A DNA stretch of 64,000 nucleotides from the NCBI GenBank assembly GCA_948474755.1, contig CAOLHI010001473.1, forward strand, positions 558,001 to 622,000, read 5' to 3'. Under the pieces are notes generated by a model, which was not told where the DNA came from, did not search any database, and worked only from the letters and a program-made list of their open reading frames with translations. This DNA comes from Ctenosaura bakeri. Taxonomy: Eukaryota; Chordata; Lepidosauria; Squamata; Iguanidae. A program made the translations under genes and the position numbers. Positions 61,040-64,000 of this stretch are shown here, in pieces. Each line of letters begins with the position of its first letter. Within the stretch, counting starts at the first letter, position 1.

Positions 61040-61225
61040 TTGTGGCTGCCATGTCAGGAGTGCAGGTAATCTGCTCTGGGATTAACTCTAGGCATTGAGC
61101 TCTCCAAGGTGCTGAAGCTGTTTGAGGGAATAGAGTTCAGCACCTGGGACAGCTTCTTTAAAGTCTGGAGTAAAACCAAATGTGGACTCCTCACAGTCAT
61201 GACACTGACCACCACACCCACCAAC
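61040..61225. repeat. Family U inverted-repeat element, copy 7
   Basis: Includes tggctgccatgtcaggagtg, gagctctccaaggtgctgaa, agttcagcacctgggacagc. About 0.8 kb upstream of LGI2 exon 1. Confidence 0.5.
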
Positions 61226-62389
61226 CATATTCCTGGATGTCTCCTCAAAGTGCTTTTGCTTTTGTTTTATTTCTAAATGTAGAGTTGAACAATAGGGCAC
61301 TAAGGCTCAGTGGTCATGACTGACCCTACCTATAATGCAATCCACTGAGTCTTGTGCCAGGGAAACATGGATTTGAGTTCTTCTCAGCTATGAAGCTCAT
61401 AGTAGCTCTAACCCAAGCAACCTACATCACAGTATTGTTGTGAAGATGAAATGAGACAGGGCAGAAATGCCACATGTGCCACCTGGGTTTCTTGAAAGAT
61501 AAGAGGAGCACAAATGATAACAGTCTTACTCAGCAATATCACATTTCAGAGTTCTGTTGGCAAACAAAATGATGCATCTATTACACCACTGGAAACAAAA
61601 TGATTCCAACAAAACTTTCCAACAAAAGTTTCTGTTCTTGTCCTAAATATACTGGTCTTTTCTTCCTCAAAAAAGTCTATTTCTCACCAGCATAGTTCTT
61701 ATTAGTTTATTAGGCAGGCCAATCTACTTTCACAAAAAATATAGACAAATGCAAAACTCTGCTTCAACAAAAAAAGAGATATAAAAATTAAAAAGAAACC
61801 CCTCACAAAACGTAATGATGTGTCAGTTTATATGGCAAGCAGTACAAGGTATCACAGCTCCCACTTTTTTGAGCCAGAAAACTATTTTCAGAAGTCTGCT
61901 GTCCACAGAAGAATGACAAGCTAGGAAATTATTCAAAAACTTTATGCAAAGCTTTGTTGTAATATCACTGAAACAACAATGATTTCTCTTAACAACTTTG
62001 TTATCTATTCTTTATACCACCTTGAATGTTGACAGATTGATGTAAATAATCATGACAACGTGCTCAAGAGGGTAGGACCTAACCTAATAGAGTCAAATCA
62101 CAAAGAAAGATTCTGGCTACATATTAGTAAGAACTGCATGCGAGCGACTGGGATAGGCATGGTACCACTGCCAGCCATCTGAAGGTGCTACTTGCCCTGC
62201 AATGGTTGAGGGTCAGCCAAGATTGGAACAAAGCCCTCAATTATCACAGTGCAAGCGGCAACTCTTGGAGTCAAGGAGATGGCAGAAGTGGACCTAGAAG
62301 AGGTGAAGCAGTTGATTTTCTTCCTGTCACCGTTCTTCACTGGTCAGCTTATATAACCATACATAGGAATTGGAAATAAGATGGCATGG
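61226..62389. other. Sequence upstream of LGI2, nothing recognised
   Basis: AT-rich, short chance frames only. Next named feature is the L1 fragment at 62390. Confidence 0.5.
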
Positions 62390-63192
62390 GCAACCCTAAC
62401 TTTAGTATTTGATTATTTATCTTCACACATCAAGATCTTGTCTAGGTTCTTCATATCTGTCCTTCCAAGTCCTAATTTTCTTCTGATTTCTTGAATGCAG
62501 TCTCCAATCTGATTAATGACTGAACCAAAGTATGGAAAATTTTGAATTATTTCAGTGTCTTCATCATCTGCTTCCAGGTTATTCTATTGTCAGATTTGTT
62601 ATTGATAAAAAAATCCATAAATGGTTTCCAGTCTTTCAAAAAGTCTTCAACTGGCCTGTCTTTTAGAACCCATGTTAATTTGCCCATTTGTGCTAACTTA
62701 AAAACTTTAACAATCCATTCTTCCTTTGCTGGTGCTTTAGTCCATCTCCAAGTTTGAGCAAAGAATATTTTTGCTGCTGTTGTCAATTGTTGAAGAAGTG
62801 ACCCATATTTACTTTCCAGGTTTTTTTATCGATAATGCCCAACAAAAACATTTCTGGTAACACTACAAAATCTATTTTTAAAATTTTTTGGATTAACATA
62901 TAAATCCTAGACCAGTAATTTTTCTGCCTTCTTACACGTCTACCGCACATGAAAAAGGAACCCTCCTTATCTCCAACATTGGTTTGAAACATTCTGGGAC
63001 ATTTTCAACAGTTTATTTGGGGTTAGATACCATTTATACATCATCTTGTACAGGTTTTCTTTTAAATTAATGCACAAAATAAATTTTATATCGTTGGATC
63101 ACATTTTTCCCATACATCCATATTGACAGTTTGCCTAAAATTTTGGACCACTCTGTTATGTAGTCTTTTATAGGTTCATCATCTGTCTCTAG
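62390..63192 (-). mobile_element. L1-type LINE fragment (outer copy)
   Basis: Minus-strand frames carry L1 ORF2 C-terminal sequence (KNYWSRIYMLIQKILKIDFV, TTAAKIFFAQTWRW), with stops between the segments. It is interrupted at 63192 by the next L1 and should continue beyond the window. The left (3') boundary is approximate. Confidence 0.72.
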
Positions 63193-63985
63193 TTTCTTTT
63201 TTTTTTTATCATTTTATTAAAGTTTCACAATTAAGACAACAATAGTATTATTGCTATTTCACATGAATTATTTCTTGAATCTTCCAAACTGATCTAGACT
63301 TCGTTTCCAAAATCTCTTAACATTGTTATATCATTGTACTGCATTTTTCAGCCATTTTACACGTTAGTACATAGCATTTCCATTACCATATTCCTGCTTC
63401 ATGATATCTGCCGTAATCATCACAATGAAATTTTTCCACATATTACCATGAATTATAGACTTCTATCACAGGTCACCCAGCAATCACCTACAATTTGCCA
63501 TTCTTTCTGAATTTCATCATCTGATTTCCCTTTCAATCTTTGAGAGACTATGTCAGCATTTTTATTTTCAATGAAGGTTCCCCACCATTGTTCTATTGTA
63601 GGTATTTGCTGTGTTTTCCATACCTTAGCATATTCAATACGTGCTGTTGTTATCATATATAATAATATTCTCCAATATTTCTTTATATTCATACCGTCTA
63701 CTAAATCTGTCATATTTAACAAACACATTTCAGGAGTCATAGGAAATTGTAGCTTCATTATTTCGCAAATCCTCTTATGTATCTCAGTCCAATATCTCTT
63801 AACCTTTGGGCATGTCCACCACATATGATATATCGTACCCACCTCTTTTAAACATTTCCAACAGAGCCCAGTACCTGAATTGTAAATCTTTTGTAATTTA
63901 TCTGGTGTCAAATACCATCTTTAAAACATTTTATAATAGTTCTCTTTTAAATTCTGGGCAACCGTAAATTTGTTTGTCTTTTTCT
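63193..63985 (-). mobile_element. L1-type LINE, 5'-truncated, inserted into another L1
   Basis: A T-run (63193-63207, the poly(A) tail in complement) begins the copy. A 152-codon minus-strand frame encodes the ORF2 end with the zinc knuckle CWKCLKEVGTIYHMWWTC and TTARIEYAKVWK. The 15-bp target duplication (atcatctgtctctag) sits at 63178-63192 and 63986-64000. Confidence 0.82.
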
Positions 63986-64000
63986 ATCATCTGTCTCTAG

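Overview
This is vertebrate nuclear DNA, almost certainly from a squamate reptile (lizard or snake). Evidence for Squamata is a complete Sauria-type tRNA SINE with its target duplication (37159-37384), 5S-rRNA-derived SINEs, several copies of a lizard-type tRNA SINE, CR1 and L1 LINE remnants, and many short palindromic DNA transposons. Coding exons are short and separated by kilobases of intron, with no bacterial-style gene packing.

The only host protein-coding gene I can support is LGI2 (leucine-rich repeat LGI family member 2). It lies on the minus strand and occupies 30027-60197. All eight coding exons are present. The seven introns have GT..AG ends, and the exon phases add up to one open frame of 548 codons plus a stop (human LGI2 is about 545 residues). 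Exon 1 (signal peptide and N-terminal LRR cap) sits in a GC-rich region at about 59.8-60.5 kb. Exons 2-5 are each exactly 72 bp, one leucine-rich repeat apiece. Exon 6 carries the C-terminal LRR cap, and exons 7-8 carry the EPTP/EAR beta-propeller.

Positions 1-30026, downstream of LGI2, are intergenic. They hold two related solo-LTR-like sequences (629-1526 and 17653-18684), an L1 remnant, SINEs, a CR1 3' end, and a cluster of DNA transposons with 3-bp target duplications. One SINE (8954-9788) was hit twice by such transposons, which gives internal proof of their boundaries. Introns hold further insertions: a clean 880-bp hAT-like element with an 8-bp duplication (intron 5), a 3' remnant of a tyrosine-recombinase (Ngaro/DIRS-like) retrotransposon with an SGNH hydrolase (intron 5), two CR1 fragments (intron 5 and introns 4/5), and a nearly perfect 179-bp palindromic transposon in intron 1. 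The right end (62.4-64 kb) is an L1 fragment with a second L1 inserted in it; the duplicated target reappears exactly at the window end.

The most interesting unexplained signal is the set of foldback/palindromic elements beginning GGCC(A/C)TTT and flanked by 3-bp duplications of varying sequence, in long GC-rich, medium and tiny palindromic size classes. A second dispersed inverted-repeat family (seven copies) is of unknown class. Everything is read by eye from the sequence; no database or alignment search was run, so repeat family names are recognition-level calls.
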